Source: Acanthosepion esculentum
Lineage: Eukaryota > Mollusca > Cephalopoda > Sepiida > Sepiidae
Length of the DNA: 64,000 nt
Assembly (NCBI GenBank): GCA_964036315.1
Contig: OZ038498.1
Location: 10,893,468 to 10,957,467, forward strand
Reading direction: 5' to 3'
The position numbers were made by a program, and so were the translations under genes. The number at the start of each line of letters is the position of its first letter. The stretch's first letter is position 1. Positions 41,101 to 54,600 of this stretch are shown in pieces. Below the pieces are notes generated by a model that was not told where the DNA came from, did no database searches, and was given only the letters and a program-made list of their open reading frames with translations.

Positions 41101-42588
41101 GGTCTATCCCAAAATGTTGGAAGATTTAGCCTATGAGGAAATTGCTGCCATCATAAAAGTAAATATATGACCAAAAAAAAAAGATTGGTCATAGTGTAAA
41201 GAACGAAATTGTTCAAAAGTAGATAGAGACTGGATGAAACTATTATGAAATATGTACAGTGATTGAAAGTGTTGAGATTTTGTGAAATTTGAAAGAATGA
41301 GTTCGGAACAAATGTTTATCAAAAACAAACTAATTTTGCTAAGACTGATTGAAGAAATTTTTGACATCTTGCACAAGAATAAAATTCTAAAGCGGCTTCA
41401 AGCTCATAATATAAATCTGGAAGCATGTGTGGAGTCCTTACAGCAATTGGAATTGATTAAAATATTTAATGCCTTTGAAGACAGTATGGAGACTTATAGT
41501 GCTACTTTAGTAGCACTATAAGTCCGACTGAAATTACAGATGCATTTGAGATAAAAGTAGGGAAATGGTGAAGTTGAACGGAGTAACTTTACTCATGCAG
41601 GTCGATACTGGAAGTGATGTTACATAGATACTAAGGAATGTTTGGAAAAGAATGGTAGACCAAATTTAAAGAAAAGTAATCTCCAGTTGAAACCGTTTTA
41701 TGGGTCAATCATAAAAATTTCAAGATGATTTGATGGCACGTTTGAGACAAAAAAACAGATTCAAGATAATACCCATCATAATGGTGGAAGACATTAAAAG
41801 CCACAGTCTTTTAGGAAAAGACGTGTTAAGAGTGGATACATCAAAGCTGATAAATTCTATGAAGTCTGTAGAACTGGATGTTGGGACATTAAAGGGATAT
41901 GAGGTGAGTATTTGAGTTAAAGAAAGCAGTCAACATGTATTTTCAAGCCCGAAAAGTTCCTGTTCACATGCTACCCTTGGTGGTTGCTAAGCTGAACAAA
42001 ATGGTGGAACAAGGAATATTAGAAAAAAGTCAACCAGGCTGGTAGCAATTGGGCATCACTCATTGTGGCGATATGCAAGCCCAATGGAGATTTAAGAATT
42101 TGTGGCAATTATAAGGCGGGCGTGAATCTCCAGATCGAGTCAGATTCATTCCCATTGAAAAACACTGAAACAGCATGCCATGACTTTGCCGGTATGAAAT
42201 ACTTTGCTAAAGTTGACCATAAGTCAACATATAATCAGATAAAAATTGATAGCAAGTTTCAAGAAGTCACCATAATGAACACCGGATTAATAAGATGGAC
42301 TCTTCTGCTGTTTGGAGTAAAAATGTCAAGTCACATTTTCCAAAAAGCCATCAAAAAAGTTTTAGAAGGGATTAAAAATAAAATTGTATGTCAGGATGAC
42401 ATTGGTATTGGTGTACGCAGTAAAGAGGAGCTCAAAAGTAAAACGGAGACAAATTTGAGAGAATTAAATAGTGTAGATATGACAATCGTGATAAATGAGA
42501 GCTGTGAAAAGATTTCATACCTAGGATGTCAAATATCTAAAGATGGTATATTGCTGGATGATAAATTCATTAATATCAGAGACTGACT

Positions 42589-42628
<40 letters not shown>

Positions 42629-45600
42629 TTGCCAACCTATCCAGGCTGTAATATTTATTTTTTTTATTCCCCCCCCCCCACCTCAGTCTGTTTGACTAAT
42701 GTAACATATTTATTTTTGTTCTAATTACTCTAAACTAACTTGTAACCCTGTATGTTCGTTTAGTTGGAAATCCCTCTTCGGAAAAAAAAAAAATTAAAAA
42801 AAAATACAAAAATGTCTTTGAGAGCCGGCGAAAGTGTGTCGTCAGCATTCTTATGTTCTAGTTGGCCGAATATCTTGCTAGATATAATGTCCCAACGAGG
42901 AATTGTTTAGCCGTTTCTTTCTCCCCGTTGTTTTTAATTTTATTGAAAGCAAGTACCCCAAGCCCACTGTTGGTAGTGGGGAGGAATGCCCATTGACCCC
43001 CACCCCCCAGCTCTGCGTTCATTGAAACAAGAAGCTTGGCGATAAAGGTAAGCTGAACATTCACTAGTGACCATGAGAATGAAAGCGGACGACCATGAAC
43101 ACTCGCTGCCATGAGTGGCTAACCATATTTTTTTAAATTTCTTTTTTAGAATAGGACAATGGAACTTATACTAAGTTAAAACTTAGTGTTGTGAATGGGA
43201 AAAATACAAATAAAATGCCTTTCCTATCCCCCAGAACATACATCTAGTGTCAGCCTAGATACTTTGCCGACTAACTCCCCCTCTTATCTTTTTGTTGTTT
43301 TTGTCATTCTTGTATGTGTTATATGTAATAGGAGTAGGTAGGCTTTCCTACCGCCCAGTCAACACTCCTCCCACTTCTCTTGGACACGAGTAGGGGCTCA
43401 CACCTTCTTTCTTGTTTAGGAAGGGGTTCCCGGAACTCTCTCTCTGGCCTCTGTACTAGTGCTGCTGAGTTTCTCCCATGATGTGTGCAGTCTGCGGCAT
43501 TACTTCTTCATTCTGAGGGTACACGGTTGACAGTTCCCTGGTTGCTGTTTCCAACTGGTAGTTAAGAGCCCTAACACTTGCATAGCATCTTGAGCGGCCG
43601 CTCTGATCAACAGTTGTATAATACCGGGGTGTCTGTAGTGCCATGTCGTGCATGGAAAGGTGTACCTGCAGTCACCTCCAGTGGGCAACCCTGAGGCCAC
43701 ATTATGATGCAGGCTGTGCCAACTTCTCTCTGCCCACGTCACGGTCGATAACCGTCGGCTTCTTGTACTTCATGTCTTCTCATCTTCCATCCATAATTCC
43801 ACATGATGACTTACAAAGATCGAAAAAGTAAACCTAAACCAGCCCTTCAAAAATCACCTACACGCCTCAACATTTCATTCTCCAACATCCGTGGCATTAG
43901 AACCAATTTATGCAGTGTGGAATCTTTCCTCACTGCAAACTGCCCGGATATACTGGGTCTGTGTGAGACCAACCTTTACTCGTCTATCCCCTCCTCTGAT
44001 CTTTCGATCACCAGCTACCTTCCTCTCCTCAGAAAAGATTCTCTAACCCACATGCATGGCCTCGGTGTCTACGTCAAGGACCGTCTCCCACTGGCTAGAG
44101 AGTTGTCTCTCAAATCGCTGACCCCCTGCAAAGAACCGCATACCACTAGAACCTCGTTCTGCTATCGACTGGGACTCATTCCGTTATTTCCTCCGCGATG
44201 TCCCCTGGGATGTTGTCTTTATGCTCCCCGTTCAAGAATGTGCTTCTGAGGTCTCATCCTGGGTTAAAGCTGGAATCGACACTTTCATCCCCTCAAGGAA
44301 GCTTAAGGTCAAATCGCGCTCATCCCCTTGGTTCTCCGCTGCTTGCTCAGCCGCCATTGCCCATAGGAACCACTTCTTCCACCTATTCCATAACGACATG
44401 TCCGACTGCAATAGACGTCTCTTTGCCTCCGTCCATAACAAGTGTAAGCGTGTCCTTAATGAAGCTAAGTCACTAATTGCTGCTTGGATGAAGGAATGTA
44501 TTGCATCTCGCAAATTCAGCTCCAAGGATTATTGGCGTCTCTGCAAGAGCGTACTGAACAATTGCAAACCCTCTATACCTCTTTTATTCAACCAGTTTGA
44601 GGTCCTGACCTCCTCTGCCGAAAAGGCTGAATGCTTTGCTCGGAAATTTTCATTCAATTCAACGCTCGACTCTTCCGGTGTACCCATACCTGATTTCCCT
44701 CTTAGAACCGAGGCCCTATTGAGCGGGTTGCACATAACCCCGTCATTGGTATCGGGCATTATCCCTAATTTAGACCTCCACAAGGCTAGTGGTAGAGATG
44801 GGATACCAGCCATTGTCTTGAAGAAATGTGCGCCTGAACTGGCGCCCGCCCTCTCCAAACTATATAACTACTGCCTCAAGGAATCTTGTTTTTCAGACTG
44901 CTGGAAGTTCTCATTGATAGTTCCTGTCTTTAAGAACTCTGGCGACACCTCTGACCCTTCTAATTACCGTCCTATCAGTCTCCTACCCCTTTTTGGCAAA
45001 GTCTTCAAAGCTTTAATCAACGCCAAAGTGGTTAACCACCTTACATCCCATGATCAGACAAGCAATATGGTTTCCGCTTTGCCCAATCTACAGCTGATGT
45101 ACTTACAGCCATCACTGAAATTGTCTACCAAGCTCTTGAAAATAACGGACAAGCTCATGCTGTGGCCCAAAGCGTTTGATAGAGTTTGGCATGCTGGCCT
45201 TCTTCGCAAGCTCCAGGGTTATGGTATTACAGGTCGATTGTTTGACCTAATACAATCATTCCTGTCAAACTGTGAAGGTCGTTCTCAACGAATTCTCCTC
45301 CAGCTCCTATCCCACGAACGCAGGTGTTCCTCAAGGCTCCATCCTAGGCCCTACTCTGTTCCTTATCTTCATCAATGAGCTTCCTGACGCCATAGATTCC
45401 CAAGTTGGCATCTACACAGACAACACTACAATTTACTTCTGCCTCAAAAACAAATCTAGTGTCGCTGACAAAACTAACCTGGCCGTTCATCTCGAAAAGG
45501 ACCTCCAATCGGTTGTGAACTGGGGCAGGAATTGGCTGGTTAACTTTAACGCCTCAAAAACAAAACTGCTCTCTATTAATCACCACAGAGATCCTTCCCT

Positions 45601-48600
45601 TACCCCCATTAGTATGTCTGACGCTCAACTTCTCGAAAGCACCTCTCTGCCGCTGCTCAGTCTCACGTTGACTGCTGACCTGAGATGGAACAAATACATT
45701 GAATCAATAGCTTCATCCACCGCAAGGAAAGTTGGCTCCCTGTGCTGCGCCTGGAAATTTTTCCTCTGGAGTCGATCCTTCAAATCTACAAATCAACCAT
45801 TCGCCCTTGCATGGAGTATTGCTGCCATATATGGTCTGGAGCCACTTCTGTTTGCCTTGAAGTTCTTGATAAGATCCAGAGAGGGATATGCGATGTAATT
45901 GGCCCTGATCTGGCATCTCGTCTACAGTCACTCTCTCACAGATGTGCCATCGCCTCTCTCTATCTTTTTTACAAATACTTTCATGATAACTGCTCCGATG
46001 AGCTGCTTTCGGTGGTTCCCAGACTTCATGAATTCAAGCGTCCTACTAGGCTGGCATCCCGCTCTCGCCCTTTCACTGTTGAAACTGTTAAATGTAGACG
46101 TCTCTTCTACTCCAATAGCTTCATATCTCACACCTCTCGCCTGTGGAACTCCCTTCCCTATTCCTATTTCCCTGATAGCTATAATCTCCAACTATTCAAA
46201 TGTAATGTCAATCGACGTCTCCAGATGTCTTGATCTATCCCCTATCCTTCTCCTCATCCTTTCCTCTATAATTCCTATCTGCTCTCGCTCCAAATCTTCT
46301 ATAACCCCATGCGTGCTAGTGGCTTCCCACCTTGCTTGGGGTGAAATGCTTAAAAGAAAAGATAGCTGCACCAAGAAATAAAAAAAGAGAAATTTTTTTA
46401 GGATTAACCAATTTTTATAACAGGTATCTGCCACGATATAGTGACCTTGTGAAAAATTTAATGAAAGTCACGGGTAGAAAAGTCACTACTATGAAGAAGC
46501 AGGTGCTGAGGATAGTGTTTTCAAGAAATGAAGTTCCAAAAACGTTGCTTTCTGACAATACACCTAAAATGTAGTGGCTGTATTCCATACAATGCACCAC
46601 CTTTACACCCACAATCAAATGAAATTGCAGAGAGAATGGTTCAAACAGTAAAAATGGTATTAAAAGCATTCTCTCCACTGGATTTTCATATAGAGTTAAT
46701 TTACCCAGACTACTCCTGAGTTATAGAGCTATTCCGCATGCTAACAGAAGACAAAGCCCATCTGCATTGATGGGAAGAAGAGCTCTGATTACCATGTCAT
46801 TTGTAACAAATGAAAATGTGTGGTACAGAAAGAACAAGGATTCAAGTCTTGAAAGGAGAATTTTGTGGTGCAAAAGGAATTTAACACGGCTATGTTGACA
46901 AAGAGACAGGGCATAGTGGCTTCGAAAGACCAATTTAGAACCACAAGAAAGCATGAAGTTATGGAAAAGGAGGAGGAAATGGAAGCAGATGAACAGATGA
47001 TACAAGAAATGATGAATTAATCCAGTACTGAGAGCGATCAGGAAGACTACCAGAGAGATGAAAGTGAAGAACAGGAGAGGGAGGAGAGGATGAGCGTATC
47101 CAGTAGTAATGAGGAACAATCTGGGGATAAGAGTGATCGGAGGTATTATGATGATTCAAATGAAGAGAATCAGTTAAGATCTAGATCTCACATAAAAAGA
47201 AACAAAGAGACTCATTCTGAAAGACGGATTATGTTTCCCAGGGTTGTTCATAGAACAACTAAAGGTATAAAGCCTCTTAGGTTCAGGGAGGTGTAGTGAT
47301 ATGTAAATGAGGTACTGTATAAAAGGCAGTATCGCTATACCTATAGCAGAGTCATCTTCTTTTGATGAGACTACCTATCATAACAGATTCATTGCCCAGC
47401 ATCTATTTCACTTTTTTCTAAACTAAACACAAAGAATAAATAATGTCCACTGTCAATTTTAAATTCAATCATGAAAATCTGCAAATAATTTTTAAACAAT
47501 ATGTACACACAAGCAATAAAAGACACTTCTAAAATTTCTGTAACATTGCAAAAATGATGGTGCTGGATTTATTTGCATCAACCTAATAAATTTGAAACAT
47601 TTTTCTTAAGTTTTTCAAATATCTTAATTGAAATATTTTAGTAGAAATTAATTTGTTTGTGCTAGGTTTGTAAGTCCTTAAAACCCTGCTTGAAAGTTGA
47701 AATGCCTCTCTCTCAAGAAATAAAAAGAACAGATATTAACTTTGATCTTAATGACTGAAAAAAGAAAGAAAATAAATAAGACATTCATTTTGTGTAGTTT
47801 ATAATTAACTGCTGCATAAAATGGAGATGAAGCAAAATAAAATTAGCTTAGGTTACTAATGATGCTCTCAAAAGCTGCTTCAACTCAAACAAGAAAAATA
47901 ATCTTACAAGAAATATATAAGAAGGTGGCATATCATAAGCCTGATGTAATAAGCATATCATAAGCCTTATCATAAGCAAAATGTTAGTCTTTATTGGGAT
48001 TTTATATAAAGAGAGCTTAAAACTATTGTAGAGTAATTAGCCATAGTAAAATGTCATTGACATAAATGCCCAACAAACAGAATTGACAAAGTTTCCAATA
48101 AACAATACCAAGAGAAAGAAAAGAACAAGGCAAAAATAATATTGAGCAAACAATATATGCAGGGAAAACAACAATAATAAAGCAAAAAGTTCACAAACTA
48201 AGAATGGTGTTAACACACAAAAGGGATACAGACTAGTGATCAGAGTGTTCTGATTCTAAGAGAAAAAAAGAAGAGAACTAAGTCAGAGGAGACCAAAAAG
48301 TGGCCTATCTTATTAGCTAGGAAGAAATCCCATCATGCATCTGTATGTTTTGTTTATAAATTTAGGGAGGGGAATGTCATTCCTATACAGATTGGAACCA
48401 ACAACTATAAAAGAAAAATTAATAGAAAACCTGTATCCATCTTACCTTGATATAACCATGTATAGGAATGGCTATAAGATCACCAATCTCCAACTTACAC
48501 TTCCATGCAGATGGGTTTGTTTGCCTTGAAGTAAAGTGACTTAACATAGACAATGCCTCTCTGTAAACCAGAAAAAAAGAAATATTACAGACTAGACAGT

Positions 48601-51600
48601 AAGGTTTACTTGTTCTTTGATTAGAGGAAAAAGAGAAATGATTCTAGAGAGAAGTATGAATAAAAATGAATGGCTTAAGATACAGATGGTGTAGATAGCA
48701 TATGAAGGTTTGAGGTGAATTATTGTTTCATTATTTGGATTAACATTCTCATTTTTGTTTTGATCAAAATGTCTTTGTTGTTTTGTTCTCTGGCCTTTTG
48801 AAGGTGTGTATGTGTATTATACATGGGTTGGGCAAAATAAGGTGTGTATTATACAGAGGTTGGACAAAATAATTGAAACACTTGTTAAATTCAAAGAAAA
48901 TTTATTTAATATGGAGTTGGTCCTCCTTTAGCTTCACAGACAGCTTTAATATGTCTAGGAATTGAATCATATAGCTTCCTAGCTTCATCCAGAGGAATTT
49001 TCAGTCATTCTTCCATTAAAACTTTCTCCAACTCTTTACGACACAATGATGGAGGTGAGCAGCTCCTAACTTGTCACTCCAAAATGCACGACAAATGTTC
49101 AATAATATTGATATCTGGAGTTTGGGGAGGCCACTCTATGCTATGTGTTCTAGCTCCTTTTCATGCTCTTCATACCAATTCTTAACCACTCGAGTGGTAT
49201 GTATTGGAGCATTATCGCCTTGGAAGATGCAGTCACCATCAGGGAATAAAGTCTGGGCCATTGGATGAACATGATTTCCCAAAATGTTCAGGTAATCTTT
49301 GCTGTTGATTCTACCATGCAGGGCAAGTATTGGACCGAGATATTTCAATGATATGGCGGCCCAAACTATCACTGATCCACCTCCATGCTTCACTGTTGGA
49401 AGAAGGCAGTCAGGGTTGCAAACTTCTTTGGGCTGCCTCCACACATAAACTCACCCTGAAGTTGGGAAAAGAGAAAAACTGGACTTGTTTGAGAATATGA
49501 CTTGCTTCCATGGGTCTGCAAACCAAGCATTGTGATCTCTGCACCACTTCAACCTCTTCTGAATGTCGCATGTGGAGAGAAGAGGTTTCCTTACGGCGTC
49601 TCTTCCATGGTATGCAGCCTTATGGAGCTCACGACGAACAGTTTTAGTAGAAACTGGACAATTCAGATGATTATTCAACTCAGCAGTCACTTTGGCTGCA
49701 GTATTCCGATGATTTTTTTGCCACATTGCATTTCAATGCACGTTGGTCCCTGTCATTAAGTTTGCAAGTCCGGCCCGAATTTCTACAGTTGCTAGAGGTT
49801 TTGCCCTGTTTCTCGAATTGCGTCATAATTCTTGATATGGTAGCTTTTGAAAAACCAAACAGTTCAGCAACCTTAGTGATTGAGGTTCCTGCAATGCGTG
49901 CTCCAACAATTTGCCATTTTTCAAACTCAGAGGGGTCATGAATTTAGCTTAAATTTTACTAAATTCTAACAATAAATAAGCCAAAGACAGTAAATTAGAT
50001 AAATAAACGTATTTACAATAGATATAACCTGCCATTACAAAGTTTTAGTTAAAGTTCTTAATATAATAGGTTTTTGTAATATAGGAGTGGAATTTGCAGC
50101 TGTTCCAATTATTTTGTCCCACCCCCTGATTGTGGTAAGCATGAAGAAGCTTTGAACAGAAAGTTAAATAATTCTTCTTTTCACTTATATTTATTAACCA
50201 TGTCATTTTTACAAACAATTTCCAGTTCAGAACAACAAACATTTATAATGCACTTGTAAATTTTCTTTTTTACTGAACAATATTTGTCCTTGATCGATAT
50301 ATGAATTATTCCTAATTGTAGAAATCATGAGAATTGGCAAACAAAATGTTTAGAAACGTACAGAACAATGACAATTTATCTCAGAAATTCAAATGATATA
50401 GAAAAAAAACAATGATGACAATATTCCTTTTTTCTAGAAACTACTTAATGTTGTATAATGTCATGTTGTAATGACAATGCTGATTGGCTGACACACAGGA
50501 CACTATTTATAAAGACAATGTTGATTTGCTAAGACAGAGCCAATACATTTACATATACTTGAAATAAAACAGTTGCTAGCTATCACTCGAACTGGGTACC
50601 CATGTCCCCTTTTTTTTCCTAGATGTAATACCACACTTAAGAATGTTAGAAAAGATACTGACTGAAAAAGTGATTAAAACATTTTTAAAAAAATAATGCA
50701 ATTCCCTTTCAGGATGTAGCTGGCCATTGCTCTTCAGATTCATTTTCTTTATTATCTGTAGATTGTCATGCATTTTTGGGAAAGACAGTCAAGTAGTTTC
50801 CTCTTGCCTTTTCGAGTTTTAGAATTCAGAGCTATCTTTCTCTCAGACTGGTTGCTACCCAAGGAGCAAGAGTCCAGTCTACCCTGGCATCTAACCCATA
50901 GATGGAAGAAGGAGGAGAGATGGGTTGATGCCTTTCCCCAAGGACATTTATGCAAAAGAAAAAGATAACAAGAACAGATGTAACTTCTTAGATTACCAAT
51001 TCCACTATCCATGGCCACTATTCTATGTACACATCTACTGAAACAACTTACTGAAAAATTCATGGAATAGAGATAAGAAATGATTTGAAAAGCTAACCTG
51101 AATACAATTAGACGAGTCAAAAGTTAATAATAGCTTACAATGTTTCATCTAAGCTAATAAAAATTCATGATAACATTAAACTATTTTTAACATTCAAAAG
51201 AACATCTATGTTAGGAATTTGAAAACTTTGTCTATTTACCCAAAAGAATAAGAATTTCCATTGGTTTCTTTAAGCATTTTCTTCACAACGGCTTCTCCTG
51301 CTCTTTGTTGTTTGGTCTTCTCTTTCTTAATACCATTTGTCATGGTGCATTGATCACCGGAACCATCCTCACTGATTTCATAATCCAAGTCAGGACCACT
51401 GAAATGAAACCACAACTAAATTATTTCATCGCAGTTTACAGTTTGGTTTGTTTTACATCATATCAACCTCAATCGGTTATTTAATACTGACAATTTTTAT
51501 TGCTGGTAATTTTTTTTTTTTTTTCAAAAATGTATTTCTGTTAATATTTTTTTCTTCAAAAATCTATTTCTGGTAATATTTTTTTTTCCAAAATGTATTT

Positions 51601-54600
51601 CTGGTAATATTTTTTTCTTCAAAAATCTATTTCTGGTAATATTATTTTCTAATAATGTATAGAAGTTTGTATTGCTGGTAATATTTTTTTTTAAAGTATT
51701 GCTTCAAAAAATTATTGCTGGTAATAATTTTTTTTTACAATGTATTTCTGGTATTAAAACCTATTTTTACACTTTCATAGTATTTTGGTCTGGGTATTAA
51801 ATATTTGCCCAGAGCTGGGGCCCTAACAGTTGCTACCACCCCAGGTCAGGGTGGACCTGGGAACACCAGCAATTAAGAGGTGGTCCCACGCTCATCAAAA
51901 CCTCCTGATCAGAGGCCTTGCTGTCAGATGTAGTTTATCATTTTTACCCAGGACAGAAATTCAGTTTAAATCACACTATAATATCTTATATAAACATAAT
52001 TACTATCGTTAGCATCCATGAGTGTTAAAACAAGAATTTCTACTTGTATCTGATTCAGAAACAAAAGAGACAAAAATTAAATAAGGGGAGAGAAAGAAAA
52101 ATTTTAATTGTTTTCAAAATCTTGAAATGATGACAAATACTTGATTGATTTTTGTAGCAAATCTACCAAGCGTTTCATGGCTGAAAAGTAAAAACTGTCT
52201 TGCTGAGCACAAAACCTAATTGCCGAAAATATGATTAAGAAGATTGTTTTGTGTCAATCTTTCAACTGGAAGGACGTGACTGCCTTGAAAAATCAGTATT
52301 TGAAATTCTGACTTGATTTAGTCTGGTACAAATCTAAATAAAGTGTAACGCCACTGTCAGCTCTAGTCAGCAATAAACAAATATGTAACCCCCACTCATT
52401 AGTCCTTATCAACAGCCACCAATAACGTAGCCCTATGTGCTGCATTGGTTTTCAAGTTTATTTAGACCACCATGGTTACCACTTTGCTGACTCTTCACTC
52501 ATTAGCACATGACTCGTCACTGGTATTATGATGGTAGACAGTTCCACTCGACTTAGCTGGTGTGCATTTGTTTATGACCATTCGCTCCTCTGCCACGTGG
52601 TTTTTTCATCTCAGAGAGTGAGAAGATCACTGATGAAGCAATCTGAAGTTAAGGTGGGTGGACAGCTGAAGCTACACAAAAAACAAGAATTCTTTGGAAT
52701 GAAGAATTAACTCTGGTTAAAAATGTAACAATTTGGTTTATATATGATTTGTTGTATACAGCGGTTTTAACCCTTCCCACTTGTTTTTATAATCAAATGA
52801 CATTGGGAGCCCCTTTGGAGTCTGGAGCTTGTGTTAGTTGTAAATTAAATTTCTAATTCCTGGTCTTCAGGGCTGGCACAAGGTCTTGGTTAGGTCTCAG
52901 CAAACAATGTGGGTTCCAGTAACAGTAATGTGATGACTAAGTTGTCCAAACCTCTGGCTTATATGGAGTCCTGTGTCCAGCAGGGCTGGGGTTGACTAGG
53001 GTCTGTGTTCTATTGTCTGCTACCCTAAGCATTAACCTTTTCTAAATTTCCATATATAAAAATACATTTACTAAAGTGGTTTTCCAAATTTGGGGTTGTC
53101 CAGCCTCCTTTTAAGAGTAGCCAGAGGAATGAAGCCACCACTTAACTCCAACTTCCTTCACACCTCATCTTGCACCATAGCTTCATATAGGTGGTGCTAA
53201 TCTCTCTTCTTTCTCCCACTTTCTCAGTAGCTAACCTCAGCCTGCACCTAGGGTGACTTTGACAACAACAACTTCCAGATGGTGTAGTAAAAACAAAAGG
53301 GATTTTAAGTCATTAATCTTTCTTTAACAGCTTGTCCCATGCTGTGATTTCTCGATCAACCAGACCACTCAAGAATTGAAATAGGAAAGAAAAATTATTT
53401 TCACTCTCCTTAAAATGAAAGTATCTTTTCTCTGTCAATGCATTTTTATAATCAACAGACTACACAGCCTTTTTGCTCATGATCACTTCAAAATAGTAAT
53501 TAATTTTTCTTATCACTTGTATTCAAAGGAATATCAATTAATGTTTGAACATAAAATTTTTCACTGGACAAATGTCACATAAATTATAATGAATGCGTCA
53601 AGCTGGTCTATCTCAGGGAGCCTGATTCAAAACAAATGGTTTTTCCTGGCTGTTTTGTCCAGAGGAATTGTAAATGTTATTTCAGTGACCACCCTGGTGT
53701 CTTTATCGACAAAGTTTTTATTTTATGACATCTTCATGGATACCTTGTCTCTTTCTCATCAGCAGAAAGTGGGGAAAGGACAGGTAGTCTTGGTTTTGCT
53801 CAATCTAATTGAATTCCATCTAGTTAAATTTAGGTTTGACGCCTTGGAATTATTTCAAAACCTGATTTTTCAACACATTTGATTTTTAATTTTCTTCAAC
53901 TTTTCAATCCATCTTCCTGTGAATTTCAGCAATTACCATCCAACGAGTAGAGACTATTTCTGCTTCCTTTCCTCTTTTTGTTTGATCAACCACCGAAAAT
54001 CTCAGTGTCACAAAGAAAACAGTAGACAAAGTGAGAAAGACTGCTGCACCAATCTTCCAAGTGAAGCGAGTTTTCCAATCTTGAAAATCAGCTTTTGAAA
54101 TATCTAGGCTTGAACATTAACCACTGGTATCAGCAATTACAGTATTTGCCAGCCCACTGGATGCACACATGCATTGGGCGCATACAGATTATGGAATATT
54201 TAGGAAAAAAAAAAAATACACACAAAAAAAAAAAAAAATGATAACCTTACCTTCATGTGACCTTCTCTCTAACGCCATGAAGAAACACTTACAGCATTAG
54301 TACAAATTATACTATTGGTACTTTTTTCTTTAATAGAAGCGAGGTAAGGTTTAATTACCAGGACATTTTTTGAAAAAGAAGAATTTTAGTACATTTCATC
54401 ATGCATTTATTGAAAAGTGTTTTAGTTGTTTCTTTAGGGAGCAACATTTGCATATATAGTAAATTCATAACAGCTACAAAGAAACCACTGGTACCAATGA
54501 ACACTGGTGTCGCAGTTAGCTCCTCCTCAGTTTCCTTAATCCTTCAACAGGAGTCTCTATCCCCTGACTATAAATACTGGCTGACTTTTCTCTCTCTCTC

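Larger units (their letters stand above)
40805..47385 (+). mobile_element. Gypsy-type LTR retrotransposon with TSD, interrupted by a LINE
   Basis: Short LTRs (40805-40913 and 47292-47385) start TGTAGTGATATGTAAA and end ATAACA. The 5-bp target duplication GATTC is perfect at 40800-40804 and 47386-47390. Interior order gag, protease, RT, (LINE), RNase H edge, integrase end is the Gypsy order. RNase H and most of integrase are deleted (about 46470-46505) and stops are present in all genes. It sits in the 9.2-kb intron between XRCC5 exons d and c, in the opposite orientation to the gene. Confidence 0.92.

Noticed and set aside
43500..43742. Gene antisense to the LINE 5' region
   Set aside because: It overlaps the LINE 5' UTR, has no domain, and is open by chance in GC-richer sequence.
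49136..49726. Host gene on the minus strand
   Set aside because: The sequence is a Tc1-like transposase framed by terminal inverted repeats, with a catalytic D to N change.
53589..53882. 97-residue hydrophobic protein
   Set aside because: No coding bias, no homology that I recognise, and it lies in an XRCC5 intron with no exon signals.
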